A stretch of 9,298 nucleotides of DNA from Streptosporangiaceae bacterium (GCA_030041195.1 JASHOI010000443.1:1-9298), one strand, 5' to 3'. Counted from the stretch's first letter, positions 1 through 5,803 are shown. Notes: generated from the sequence alone by a model not told the origin. A program made the numbers and translations.

Positions 1-121
1 TGCGCGGCCGCCCCCGCCGCGGCGCCTCCGCGAGGTCGCCCGTCGCAGCCTCCGCCCGGTCGCCCGCCGCGGCCGTCACGTCGTCACCGGCCGCGGCCAG
101 CGGTTCTTCGCCCGCCTGCAT
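1..121 (-). CDS. Partial 5' end of an unidentified gene, possibly TetR-type regulator
   Basis: An open reading frame starts at an ATG (121-119, minus strand) and stays open to the window edge, giving about 40 residues. The N-terminus is rich in Ala, Gly, Glu and Asp and ends in the basic motif RRGRPR. A disordered acidic/alanine lead followed by RRGRPR is common just before the helix-turn-helix of TetR-family regulators, but the DNA-binding domain itself is outside the window, so this is inference. The ATG lies only 16 bases after the stop codon of the upstream oxidoreductase on the same strand, which suggests a shared transcript. No good Shine-Dalgarno site is visible before it. A perfect inverted repeat (126-145) sits immediately upstream. 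The start could be wrong, and the gene could belong to another family. Confidence 0.45.
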   Translation of the reverse strand, partial: MQAGEEPLAAAGDDVTAAAGDRAEAATGDLAEAPRRGRPR

Positions 122-125
122 AAGC

Positions 126-145
126 GAAACTATGCCACTAGTTTC
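126..145. promoter_or_regulatory. Inverted repeat GAAACTA-N6-TAGTTTC, candidate operator
   Basis: The sequence shows two perfect 7-bp arms around a 6-bp centre, in an AT-rich patch of a very GC-rich window. It overlaps the last codons and stop codon of the oxidoreductase ending at 138 and lies 4 bp upstream of the ATG of the partial gene at 1-121. The symmetry and size suit a TetR-type autoregulatory operator. In RNA it would be a weak, AU-rich stem without a U-tract, so it is unlikely to be a terminator. The protein that binds it is not known. Confidence 0.4.
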
Positions 146-1058
146 TATGAACCGGTATCTCGTGCACCTCGGGCACGATCGAGGCCACCGCGTCGAGCGC
201 CGTGTCGTCCCACGGGTCCTGGGCACCGAGCAGGACGTGGTCGATGCCGATCTCGGCCAGTTCCCGCAGGTGGTCCACGAGCCTCCGCAGGCCGTCCCGG
301 CCGCCGCCGAGGTCGGCTATGGTCGCCGTGGTCTTCTCGATGTCATCGTAGTCGCGTCCGACCTGCTCGCAGTGCTCCCGCAGCACGCGCAGCTTGGCGG
401 GGAGCACGTCGGCGAACCGGTCCGGCATGTCGAACAGGTTGCAGGCGTCGCCGTACTGTGCGACCAGCCGGAGCGTGCGGCGCTCGCCGCTGCCGCCGAT
501 CAGGATCGGCGGGTGCGGCCGCTGCAGGGAGTTCGGCGAGTTCAGCGGCCGGTCCAGCTGGTAGTGCGTGCCGCGGAACGGCTGCTGGTCACCGCGCCAC
601 ATCTGGTGGGCGATCTGCAGCACCTCCTCCAGGCACTCGAAACGCTCGGTCAGCGTGGGCGGATACGGGATCCCGAGCCCGCCCGCCTCGCCGTCCCGGG
701 TGACGGTGAACGGCGCGCCGGCGCCGATGCCCAGGATCGTGCGGCCGCCGGTCAGCACGTCGAGAGAGGTCACGGCCTTGATCAGCACACCGGGATGACG
801 GTTGGGCACGGCGGTGACCAGCGTGCCGAGCCGGATGCGCTGGGTGCGCCCGGCGATGAACGCCAGCGTGGCGTACGCCTCCAGCATCGGTGACTCGGGC
901 GGCAGCCCGCTCATCCGGGTCGGGAAGAAGTGATCCATGGTCCAGATGCTGTCGATGCCCGCGGCATCCGCCGTGGCAGCGATCTGGGTGACGATCGGGC
1001 CGATCTGGTCGGGCGGGCAGGGCCAGGAGAAGTTGGTGACGCCGATGCCGAGCTTCAT
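138..1058 (-). CDS. LLM class F420-dependent oxidoreductase (luciferase-like)
   Basis: This 306-residue protein has the luciferase-like monooxygenase (TIM-barrel) fold signature. Visible motifs are the N-terminal strand MKLGIGVTNF, an SIWTMDHFFP segment (37-46), LGIGAGAP (109-116, glycine-rich cofactor loop) and ILIGGSGERRTLRLVAQYGD (185-204). Length and motif spacing fit the F420-dependent subfamily typified by mycobacterial Rv1855c, in which reduced F420 rather than FMN is the hydride donor. The cofactor assignment is from family resemblance, and the substrate cannot be inferred. The start is an ATG at 1058 with GGAG 6 bases upstream. The gene is divergent from a MarR regulator with a 97-bp gap, which suggests that MarR controls it. 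It may be cotranscribed with the partial gene downstream (1-121). The stop is TAG. Confidence 0.88.
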   Translation of the reverse strand: MKLGIGVTNFSWPCPPDQIGPIVTQIAATADAAGIDSIWTMDHFFPTRMSGLPPESPMLEAYATLAFIAGRTQRIRLGTLVTAVPNRHPGVLIKAVTSLDVLTGGRTILGIGAGAPFTVTRDGEAGGLGIPYPPTLTERFECLEEVLQIAHQMWRGDQQPFRGTHYQLDRPLNSPNSLQRPHPPILIGGSGERRTLRLVAQYGDACNLFDMPDRFADVLPAKLRVLREHCEQVGRDYDDIEKTTATIADLGGGRDGLRRLVDHLRELAEIGIDHVLLGAQDPWDDTALDAVASIVPEVHEIPVHRN

Positions 1059-1088
1059 GGGGCTCTCCGCGAATGCTCAAGGGGATCG

Positions 1089-1119
1089 TTAGCCGAGCAA
1101 TGAAGCATATCATTAGCCG
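1089..1119. promoter_or_regulatory. Candidate MarR operator in the divergent promoter region
   Basis: The 97-bp gap between the divergent oxidoreductase and MarR genes contains a perfect inverted repeat AATGA-N6-TCATT (1099-1114). It is flanked by two direct copies of TTAGCCG (1089-1095 and 1113-1119) that start 24 bp apart. TATCAT at 1108-1113 resembles a -10 element for the MarR gene and lies inside the repeat, so a bound dimer would block it. No convincing -35 is seen. MarR proteins usually bind 16-20-bp palindromes in such divergent gaps; assigning this site to the neighbouring MarR is inference. Confidence 0.45.
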
Positions 1120-1155
1120 GCTGTTATGCCCGCACGCAAGTAGGCTGTTCGCACC

Positions 1156-1581
1156 ATGTCCGAAGACCCTGCCGCAGCGTTCCAGCCGGCTTTCTGGGCG
1201 GCCAAGCGCGTGCTCGCTCGCGCCTCGGCGACCGCCTTCGCCCGGCACGGCGTGCATGAGGGCCAGCAGTACATCCTGCTGAGCCTGTGGGCCGAGGACG
1301 GCCTGGCGCCGGGGGAACTGGCAAGGCGGCTGGGCCTGGCCACGCCGACGGTGACCCGCGCGGCCGCCCGCATGGAGGCGGCCGGGCTGCTCCGCCGGGC
1401 GCCGCACGAGCGGGACCGCAGGCTGGTGCGGCTGTTCCTGACCGACCGCGGCCGGGCCCTGGAGAAGGACATCGGCCGCGAGATCGACAACCTCAGCGAG
1501 CGCGCCCTGGCGTCGCTGGACCAGTCGGAGCGGGCGGCGCTGATCCGCTACCTCGACAGCATCCGCGACAACCTGAGCTGA
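1156..1581 (+). CDS. MarR family transcriptional regulator
   Basis: This 141-residue protein has the usual MarR length and layout. N-terminal dimerisation helices come first, then a winged helix-turn-helix: helix pair at about 51-74 (LAPGELARRLGLATPTVTRA), wing at about 80-97 with the family-typical DRRLVRLFLTDRGR, and a C-terminal dimerisation helix. MarR dimers normally repress neighbouring genes and release DNA on binding phenolic or other small ligands, or on cysteine oxidation. No cysteine is present here, so thiol sensing is unlikely and a ligand is the more probable signal. The gene is divergent from the F420-type oxidoreductase, its likely target, and probably represses itself. The ATG at 1156 has only a weak AAGTAGG-like ribosome site about 11 bases upstream. 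The ligand is unknown. Confidence 0.9.
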   Translation: MSEDPAAAFQPAFWAAKRVLARASATAFARHGVHEGQQYILLSLWAEDGLAPGELARRLGLATPTVTRAAARMEAAGLLRRAPHERDRRLVRLFLTDRGRALEKDIGREIDNLSERALASLDQSERAALIRYLDSIRDNLS

Positions 1582-1617
1582 GACCCGGCCCGAGCGGTGC
1601 CGCGGCCTGGCGGCCCC

Positions 1618-1665
1618 ATCGATGTACCGATGGGCTTAATAGAACCGGCCCATCGGTACATCGAT
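1618..1665. repeat. Perfect 18-bp inverted repeat, terminator or operator
   Basis: The arms ATCGATGTACCGATGGGC (1618-1635) and its exact reverse complement (1648-1665) flank a 12-nt loop. It begins 36 bp after the MarR stop and would fold into a strong hairpin in RNA, so it may terminate the MarR transcript; actinobacterial terminators often lack the U-tract, and none is seen here. Each arm also contains a tandem 5-mer (CGATG-TAC-CGATG, period 8 bp), giving four related half-sites in total. A simple terminator does not need this, and it points to possible protein binding upstream of the DoxX gene. Confidence 0.6.
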
Positions 1666-1683
1666 CACTAAACAGACCTCCGC

Positions 1684-1708
1684 CACCTGTGACTACAGGT
1701 GTACCTGT
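1684..1708. promoter_or_regulatory. Alternating ACCTGT / ACAGGT half-sites, candidate operator
   Basis: Three copies of one 6-mer alternate in orientation: ACCTGT (1685-1690), ACAGGT (1695-1700) and ACCTGT (1703-1708). They form two overlapping perfect inverted repeats, CACCTGT-N4-ACAGGTG (1684-1701) and ACAGGT-N2-ACCTGT (1695-1708). The core TACAGGTGTA (1694-1703) has the TACA-N2-TGTA arrangement known for BlaI/MecI/CopY-type winged-helix repressors. No such regulator is in the window. The site lies about 230-255 bp upstream of the DoxX start codon. Confidence 0.4.
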
Positions 1709-1815
1709 GGCTCGCGGGACGTGAGGTGACGGCGCGGCGCTCAGCGGGCCGGCCTCCACGGCGGCGTGGCAGGTGGCCAGGCGGCGCGCCATGTGCCGGG
1801 CGTCGCGTGTCACAA

Positions 1816-1880
1816 CGCGGGCCGTGCGGCCCGCGACCTCGGGACTTTTGGCCGTGTCCGGCGACGGGCGCCCCGCCGGA
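1816..1880 (+). promoter_or_regulatory. Two GC-rich stem-loops in the probable DoxX leader
   Basis: CGCGGGCC-GTGC-GGCCCGCG (1816-1835) is a perfect 8-bp stem with a tetraloop, and a short CTTTTG run follows it at about 1845-1850. TCCGGCG and CGCCGGA (1857-1863 and 1874-1880) form a second 7-bp stem. An alternative pairing of CGCG at 1804-1807 with 1816-1819 would compete with the first stem. This could be an attenuator-like leader, but GC-rich DNA makes chance stems common and no known riboswitch class is recognised. Confidence 0.25.
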
Positions 1881-1938
1881 GACTGGCAGCAGAGCCCGAT
1901 GGACAGGGCACAGAACAAGGGAAGAAGGAAGCATTCCG

Positions 1939-2541
1939 ATGGCTAGCCCAATTGAGTTCCTCGGAGAGCCAACGAAGCGGCAGAACCTGCGCGCCTGGGA
2001 ATGGCTCAAGGAGACAAAGCTGATGGCCCTCCCGCTGACGGCGCTGCGCTGCTGGCTCGGGGTCATGTGGATCGAAGCAGGCGCGGCGAAGCTCTGGGGC
2101 GCGGAGAACCCCGGGTTCCTGCACAACAGCGGCGCGGCCGTGGCAGGGTTCGCCGCGCACGGCGTTCCCGCCTACTCATGGTGGGGAAGCTTCCTGCACA
2201 GCTTCGTGGTCCCCAACGCCTCCTGGATCGCGATCCTGGTGGCGGTGTCGGAGTACGCGATCGGCCTGGCGCTGATAGCTGGCCTGTTCACCCGGGTGGC
2301 GGCGGTCGGCAGCCTGGCGCTGCTGTTCACCTACGTGATGTCGGGCACCGCGAGCGTGATCGGGTTCTACGCACTGTGCGCGATCGTCCTCCTGGTCTTC
2401 TGGCGGACCTCGAGCTGGATCGGGGTCGACGGGCTGGTGGCCGGCTACCGCCAGCACCACAAGGGCCAGCGCGTGCACATCCACCTGCCCCTGGGACGGG
2501 GCTCGGCCGGGACCGCCACACCGGCCCACAAGGCCGCGTAG
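1939..2541 (+). CDS. DoxX family integral membrane protein
   Basis: This 200-residue protein has four hydrophobic segments at about 31-52, 95-116, 118-136 and 138-156, typical of the DoxX/DoxD superfamily. The family signature region is present: an arginine-started first helix leading to EAGAAKLWG, and a second helix with the SEYAIGLALIAGLFTR pattern. The C-terminus after 165 is polar and His-rich. DoxD is the large subunit of thiosulfate:quinone oxidoreductase in Acidianus; most actinobacterial DoxX proteins have no proven role, with redox or thiol stress suggested. The ATG at 1939 is chosen because AGAAGGAAG lies 8-9 bases upstream; an upstream in-frame GTG at 1699 would add 80 non-protein-like residues. 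A sulfur-related role, given the monooxygenases 5 kb away, would be speculation. Confidence 0.85.
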   Translation: MASPIEFLGEPTKRQNLRAWEWLKETKLMALPLTALRCWLGVMWIEAGAAKLWGAENPGFLHNSGAAVAGFAAHGVPAYSWWGSFLHSFVVPNASWIAILVAVSEYAIGLALIAGLFTRVAAVGSLALLFTYVMSGTASVIGFYALCAIVLLVFWRTSSWIGVDGLVAGYRQHHKGQRVHIHLPLGRGSAGTATPAHKAA

Positions 2542-2570
2542 ACGGTGGTCCGCTTCCTCGGCTGAGTCCC

Positions 2571-2606
2571 GCCGGTGCGGTTCGGAGCGATCCGGACCGC
2601 ACCGGC
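2571..2606. terminator. Bidirectional hairpin terminator between convergent genes
   Basis: Arms of 16 bp (2571-2586 and 2591-2606) pair with a single G-U wobble and enclose the tetraloop GCGA, a GNRA type on the plus strand. The stem starts 29 bp after the DoxX stop codon and ends 25 bp from the stop of the convergent glycoside hydrolase gene. A mildly T-rich GTTCTCGGTT follows on the plus strand. Position between convergent genes and stem strength support a shared intrinsic terminator. Confidence 0.8.
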
Positions 2607-2631
2607 GTTCTCGGTTCCCGGTGGCCGGACG

Positions 2632-4227
2632 TCAGCCCTGGCCCGGCCCCAGCACGGGCGGGGGGCCGAACGCCGGGATGTCGCACGTGGGAATCGTTCC
2701 GGTGCCCTGGATCGGGGTCACGTTCACGCCGTTGGCGGCGTCGCCCTCCGGGCCCTCAGGGACGATGTTCGTGTTGTAGGTGTAGGCGTTCACGTACTCG
2801 GTTGGGCTCTCGCCGAGCGTCGGGCCCTCGTTGCCGTGGTTGCCGTCCTGGGTGACGTTGTCCAGGTCGATGTTTTCCAGCGCGATCTGCAGCGGGTTCG
2901 CGGCGTCGAAGCCCTCGAAGATCGAGTAGGCACCGGACTCGGAGTCGGTGGATACCACGCCGTTCAGCACGATGTCGCTCTGCGTGGGCACCAGGGTCCC
3001 GCCGGTGGAGTAGTGCGGGTTGAAGATCAGCACGTGCTTGATGTTGGTCATGCAGATGCCGGTGTAGGTCACCCGGTCGGTGAGCCCGCCGCTGTTGGCG
3101 TCGGTCTTGATCTGGATGCCGGTGTCGCTCACCGACAGGTTGCCCAGGCTGTCGTAGCCGTTCAGGGTGGAGTTCTCGAACAGCACGTTGTACACGTTGC
3201 CGGCGGTCTGGCTGCCGACCGAGAGCCCGTGCGAGCCGTAGCAGTGCACGTCGTCGACCGTGATGTTGGCCGACGGCGTGCCCGGGTTGGCCTTGACCGC
3301 CACGCAGTCGTCACCGTTCTGGATCATGTCGTCCTTGATCGTGACGTCGCTCTCGCTGACCGGGTCGACGCCGTCGGTGTTGCGCGCGGTGGCCGGGGTG
3401 TTGATCTCCACGCCCCAGACGGTCAGCCCCCGGCCGTTCTGGATGTAGACGTGGTACATCGGCGAGTTCTCGAGCTCGACCTGGTAGATCGTGATGTCGT
3501 TGACGCCGTCGCCCTCGACCAGGATCGGGTTGTTCTGCTCGCCGCCCGAGTCGGCCGTCTGCGCGAGGTCCCACCAGCTCTGCGTGGAGCCGACCAGCGT
3601 GTCCTCCCCGCGCCCGTCGATCGCCCCGAGCGTCCCGTCCGCATTGCGCGTGCCCATCAGGCCGGACCCGGATCCCGTGAAGGTAATGAACGGGGTGCAG
3701 CCGCCACCCGCCGCGCTGACGGTGCCACAGGTGTTCGTGGGGTACTGGGCGGGGATCTGGTAATCGGCCGCGTTCAGCGAGGCGTAGAGCGTGACCCCGG
3801 CTTGGATCAGCAGCACCTCGCGGTTGCCGATCGTGAGCGGCCCGCTGAGGAACGCGTTGTTGCCGTTGCCGAAGCCGGGGGCGAGCACGACCGCGCGGCC
3901 GGTTCCGGCGCAGCGGTTCAGGGCCGCCTGGACGCGGCCGGTATCGGGCGGGGTGGTCTCGTCGGCGGTGCTGAACTCGCCGGTTGTCGTCGAGAGCCGG
4001 GCACCCAGGATCGCGCACGGGGCGGGCAGCCGCGGCTGGCGGGGATGGCGCGGGTCGCCGGTGGCGACCGGCAGGCCCTGCGGCGGCGAGGCGGCCGTCG
4101 TTAACGCGGCTGGCCGCACACCCGTCGCCGACACGGACGCGAGCCCGGCCGGCGCGGCGAGCAGGGCCAGGGCGGTGGCGGAGACCGCCGCGGTGATCAC
4201 GGATACCCACGAGGCCCTGCGGTTCAT
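2632..4227 (-). CDS. Secreted glycoside hydrolase family 28 (polygalacturonase-like)
   Basis: This 531-residue protein has a Sec signal peptide: MNRR, then a hydrophobic core at about 8-30, with likely cleavage after Ala-30 or VSA-34. A short linker precedes a right-handed parallel beta-helix domain. GH28 landmarks appear in order: NTDG (283-286), GDD (305-307, in QNGDDCVAVK), SHG (332-334, in CYGSHGLSVGS) and QIK (372-374). These supply the three catalytic aspartates and the conserved histidine, so hydrolysis of pectin-type galacturonan outside the cell is the likely role. Two sites depart from the classic motifs: GHG is SHG and RIK is QIK, so substrate or activity may differ. Leu-42 is a TTA codon, the only one I found in a gene here. 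The ATG at 4227 has GGAGGAG 3 bases upstream (core GGAGG spaced 5). A palindromic operator candidate lies about 70-86 bp upstream. Confidence 0.88.
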   Translation of the reverse strand: MNRRASWVSVITAAVSATALALLAAPAGLASVSATGVRPAALTTAASPPQGLPVATGDPRHPRQPRLPAPCAILGARLSTTTGEFSTADETTPPDTGRVQAALNRCAGTGRAVVLAPGFGNGNNAFLSGPLTIGNREVLLIQAGVTLYASLNAADYQIPAQYPTNTCGTVSAAGGGCTPFITFTGSGSGLMGTRNADGTLGAIDGRGEDTLVGSTQSWWDLAQTADSGGEQNNPILVEGDGVNDITIYQVELENSPMYHVYIQNGRGLTVWGVEINTPATARNTDGVDPVSESDVTIKDDMIQNGDDCVAVKANPGTPSANITVDDVHCYGSHGLSVGSQTAGNVYNVLFENSTLNGYDSLGNLSVSDTGIQIKTDANSGGLTDRVTYTGICMTNIKHVLIFNPHYSTGGTLVPTQSDIVLNGVVSTDSESGAYSIFEGFDAANPLQIALENIDLDNVTQDGNHGNEGPTLGESPTEYVNAYTYNTNIVPEGPEGDAANGVNVTPIQGTGTIPTCDIPAFGPPPVLGPGQG

Positions 4228-4296
4228 CGGCTCCTCCGGAGTGCATCGTCGCTACGCCAGCACGCCTGAAACCTCGATCTGGTGAGGTGTCGTGTA

Positions 4297-4313
4297 TCGT
4301 ATCTCATATACGA
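4297..4313. promoter_or_regulatory. Palindrome TCGTAT-N5-ATACGA, candidate operator for the GH28 gene
   Basis: Perfect 6-bp arms flank a 5-bp centre. A larger imperfect dyad (TGTCGTGTAT at 4288-4297 with ATATACGACA at 4306-4315, one mismatch) is almost concentric. It lies about 70-86 bp upstream of the GH28 start codon, where a promoter would be. The TAC/GTA-containing arms resemble operators of GntR-type regulators, which often control hexuronate and pectin genes; this assignment is inference and no such regulator lies in the window. Confidence 0.45.
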
Positions 4314-4467
4314 CATGAGCGGAAGCCCGCGTGGAACGAGGATCCCGGTTAGGGCGCGCTCTGGCCTGTGGCCCGGTGTTCGACGACGCGTGCGATGACC
4401 CGCGCTGGGCACGAGCCGGTCGCGCCGCACGTGACCTGTGTTCGGGCGCGGACGGGGCGGCGGCCAG

Positions 4468-4499
4468 CGGCAGTTCTGCCGGATGTGGTCAGGATCCTG
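4468..4499. promoter_or_regulatory. Two short dyads upstream of the amidohydrolase
   Basis: CGGCAG-TT-CTGCCG (4468-4481) and CAGGATCCTG (4490-4499) are both perfect inverted repeats, separated by 8 bp and lying about 80-110 bp upstream of the amidohydrolase start codon. They could be regulator sites, but short GC palindromes also occur by chance in such DNA. Confidence 0.25.
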
Positions 4500-4507
4500 C
4501 CTCTACC

Positions 4508-4538
4508 TGACGGTCGGCCCCGCGGCCCGCACTAAGAT
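4508..4538 (+). promoter_or_regulatory. Weak promoter candidate for the amidohydrolase
   Basis: TAAGAT (4533-4538) fits the actinobacterial -10 pattern TANNNT. TGACGG (4508-4513) is a poor -35, with a spacing of 19 bases. The -10 ends 38 bases before the start codon, leaving a short leader with the Shine-Dalgarno site at 4561-4568. The -10 alone is the better-supported part. Confidence 0.3.
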
Positions 4539-4576
4539 CGCGTCACCGCAGCTCACCGACGAGAAGGGTGGCGGTC

Positions 4577-5803
4577 ATGGGGGTAGCGATCCTGCGGAAT
4601 GCGTCGGTGCTCGACCCCGAGCGGGGTGAGCTCGACGAGGGGCAGTCGGTCGCGGTCGAGGGCGGCCGGATTGCCGACGTCGGCCCCGCCCTTACCGGCC
4701 CGGAGGACGCGCTCATCCTCGACGCGGGCGGGCGGACGGTCATGCCGGGCCTGATCGACGCGCACACTCACCCGGCGATCGTCGACGCCGACATCTTCGC
4801 GATGGCCGAGTGGTCGCCGACCTACGTGGCGGCGCGGGCCGGGCGGGCGCTCGAGGGCATGCTGGCGCGCGGGTTCACCACGATCCGGGACGTCGGGGCC
4901 GGTGACCACGGGCTGGCGCGGGCCGTGGACGAGGGGTACTTCACCGGGCCGCGGATGCGGTTCGGCGGCAAGCAGCTTTCCCAGACCGGCGGGGCGGGTG
5001 ACTGGCGGGCGCCGAGCCGCCGGGTCTACGACGACAACTACTACGCCCCCGCGATCGGGGTGATCTGCGACGGGGTGCCAGAGGTGCGCCGCGCGGTCCG
5101 CGAGGAGGTGCGGCGGGGAGCGCATCACATCAAGGTCTACCTCAGCGGCGCGGTCGACTCGCCCAGCGACCGGGTGGACTCCACCCAGTTCTCGATCGAG
5201 GAACTGAACGCGATCGTGGAGGAGGCCGCGGCCGCGAACATCTACGTGGCCGGCCACGCGTACACCTCACGGGCGATCAACCGCGGCCTGGCGTGCGGGG
5301 TGCGCTCGATCGAGCACGGCAACCTGATGGACGAGAGCAGCATCCCGCTGTTCCGCCAGCACGGCGCGTTCTATGTGCCGACGCTGGTCACCTACCACAC
5401 CCTTGCCAGGAAGTCCCGCGACGGTGAGCTGCCCGGGGATATCGCGGCCAAGCTGGAGGAGGTCATCGACGGGGCGCTCCGCGCCCTGGAGATGGCGCAC
5501 GCCGCCGGCATTCCCATCGTGTACGGCACCGACCTGTTCGCCGACATGCACGACCAGCAGCTGCAGGAGTTCGTGATCCGTTCCGAGATCCAGCCCGCGG
5601 CCGACCTGATCCGGTCGGCGACGACCACGGCGGCACGGCTGCTGTGCATGGCCGGGCAGGTGGGAGCGGTGACGCCCGGGGCGTACGCCGACCTGCTGGT
5701 GATCGACGGGAACCCGCTGGAGGACATCCGGGTGCTCACAGCGCCGGAACGCAACCTGAAGCTGATCATGAAAGAGGGCCGGGTCTACAAGAACGAGCTC
5801 TGA
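4577..5803 (+). CDS. Metal-dependent amidohydrolase family protein
   Basis: This 408-residue protein belongs to the amidohydrolase superfamily (imidazolonepropionase / Xaa-Pro dipeptidase-like branch). A small N-terminal beta-domain (ending VMPGLIDAHTHP) and a C-terminal strand region (ADLLVIDGNPLEDI) enclose a TIM barrel. The expected binuclear-metal ligands are all visible: His-63 and His-65 (HTH), Lys-186 (HIKVYLSG, bridging carboxylated lysine), His-227 (AGHAY), His-247 (SIEHG) and catalytic Asp-319 (YGTDLF). It therefore should be an active hydrolase of an amide, lactam or dipeptide-like bond, probably cytoplasmic since no signal peptide is seen. The substrate cannot be told. The ATG at 4577 is preferred over the GTG at 4568 because GAGAAGGG ends 8 bases before it and would overlap the GTG. 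It is transcribed alone and ends 16 bp from the convergent LysR gene. Confidence 0.9.
   Translation: MGVAILRNASVLDPERGELDEGQSVAVEGGRIADVGPALTGPEDALILDAGGRTVMPGLIDAHTHPAIVDADIFAMAEWSPTYVAARAGRALEGMLARGFTTIRDVGAGDHGLARAVDEGYFTGPRMRFGGKQLSQTGGAGDWRAPSRRVYDDNYYAPAIGVICDGVPEVRRAVREEVRRGAHHIKVYLSGAVDSPSDRVDSTQFSIEELNAIVEEAAAANIYVAGHAYTSRAINRGLACGVRSIEHGNLMDESSIPLFRQHGAFYVPTLVTYHTLARKSRDGELPGDIAAKLEEVIDGALRALEMAHAAGIPIVYGTDLFADMHDQQLQEFVIRSEIQPAADLIRSATTTAARLLCMAGQVGAVTPGAYADLLVIDGNPLEDIRVLTAPERNLKLIMKEGRVYKNEL

Larger units (their letters stand above)
1582..1938. other. 357-bp gene-free stretch between the MarR and DoxX genes
   Basis: I see no credible gene here; the in-frame extension upstream of the DoxX start is arginine- and glycine-rich, unlike the protein. 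The stretch contains a perfect 18-bp hairpin (1618-1665), alternating ACCTGT/ACAGGT half-sites (1684-1708) and two GC-rich stems (1816-1835 and 1857-1880) in what is probably the DoxX 5' leader. No clear -35/-10 pair is visible. The density of dyad symmetry suggests that DoxX expression is controlled here. Confidence 0.6.
4228..4576. other. 349-bp divergent intergenic region, GH28 / amidohydrolase
   Basis: I find no credible gene here; the short open frames overlap the real gene starts and look unlike proteins. The GH28-side half is less GC-rich and carries the TCGTAT/ATACGA palindrome (4297-4313). The amidohydrolase side carries two short dyads (4468-4481 and 4490-4499) and a weak promoter-like TAAGAT (4533-4538). 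The middle (about 4321-4467) shows no structure that I can support. Confidence 0.6.

Noticed and set aside
132..893. Long plus-strand open frame opposite the F420-type oxidoreductase
   Set aside because: It is antisense to a gene with clear family motifs; its arginine/valine-rich translation matches nothing and is typical of GC-rich shadow frames.
1618..1665. Transposon or MITE reading of the 18-bp inverted repeat
   Set aside because: The arms are only 12 nt apart, with no flanking target duplication or internal sequence, so a hairpin or operator is the better reading.
1699..1938. 80-residue N-terminal extension of the DoxX protein
   Set aside because: The extension is Arg/Gly/Pro-rich and non-conserved in character, while a good Shine-Dalgarno site precedes the ATG at 1939.
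2575..4104. 509-codon plus-strand open frame opposite the GH28 gene
   Set aside because: Its composition is a repetitive Val/Asp/Arg/His mix, the usual antisense shadow of a GC-rich gene; the minus frame has a signal peptide and GH28 motifs.
4224..4430. Small 68-codon minus-strand ORF upstream of the GH28 gene
   Set aside because: It overlaps the GH28 start codon and operator palindrome, and its Arg-rich sequence looks like translated promoter DNA.
4438..4629. Small 63-codon plus-strand ORF upstream of the amidohydrolase
   Set aside because: It overlaps the amidohydrolase start in another frame, has no ribosome site and is low in protein-like character.
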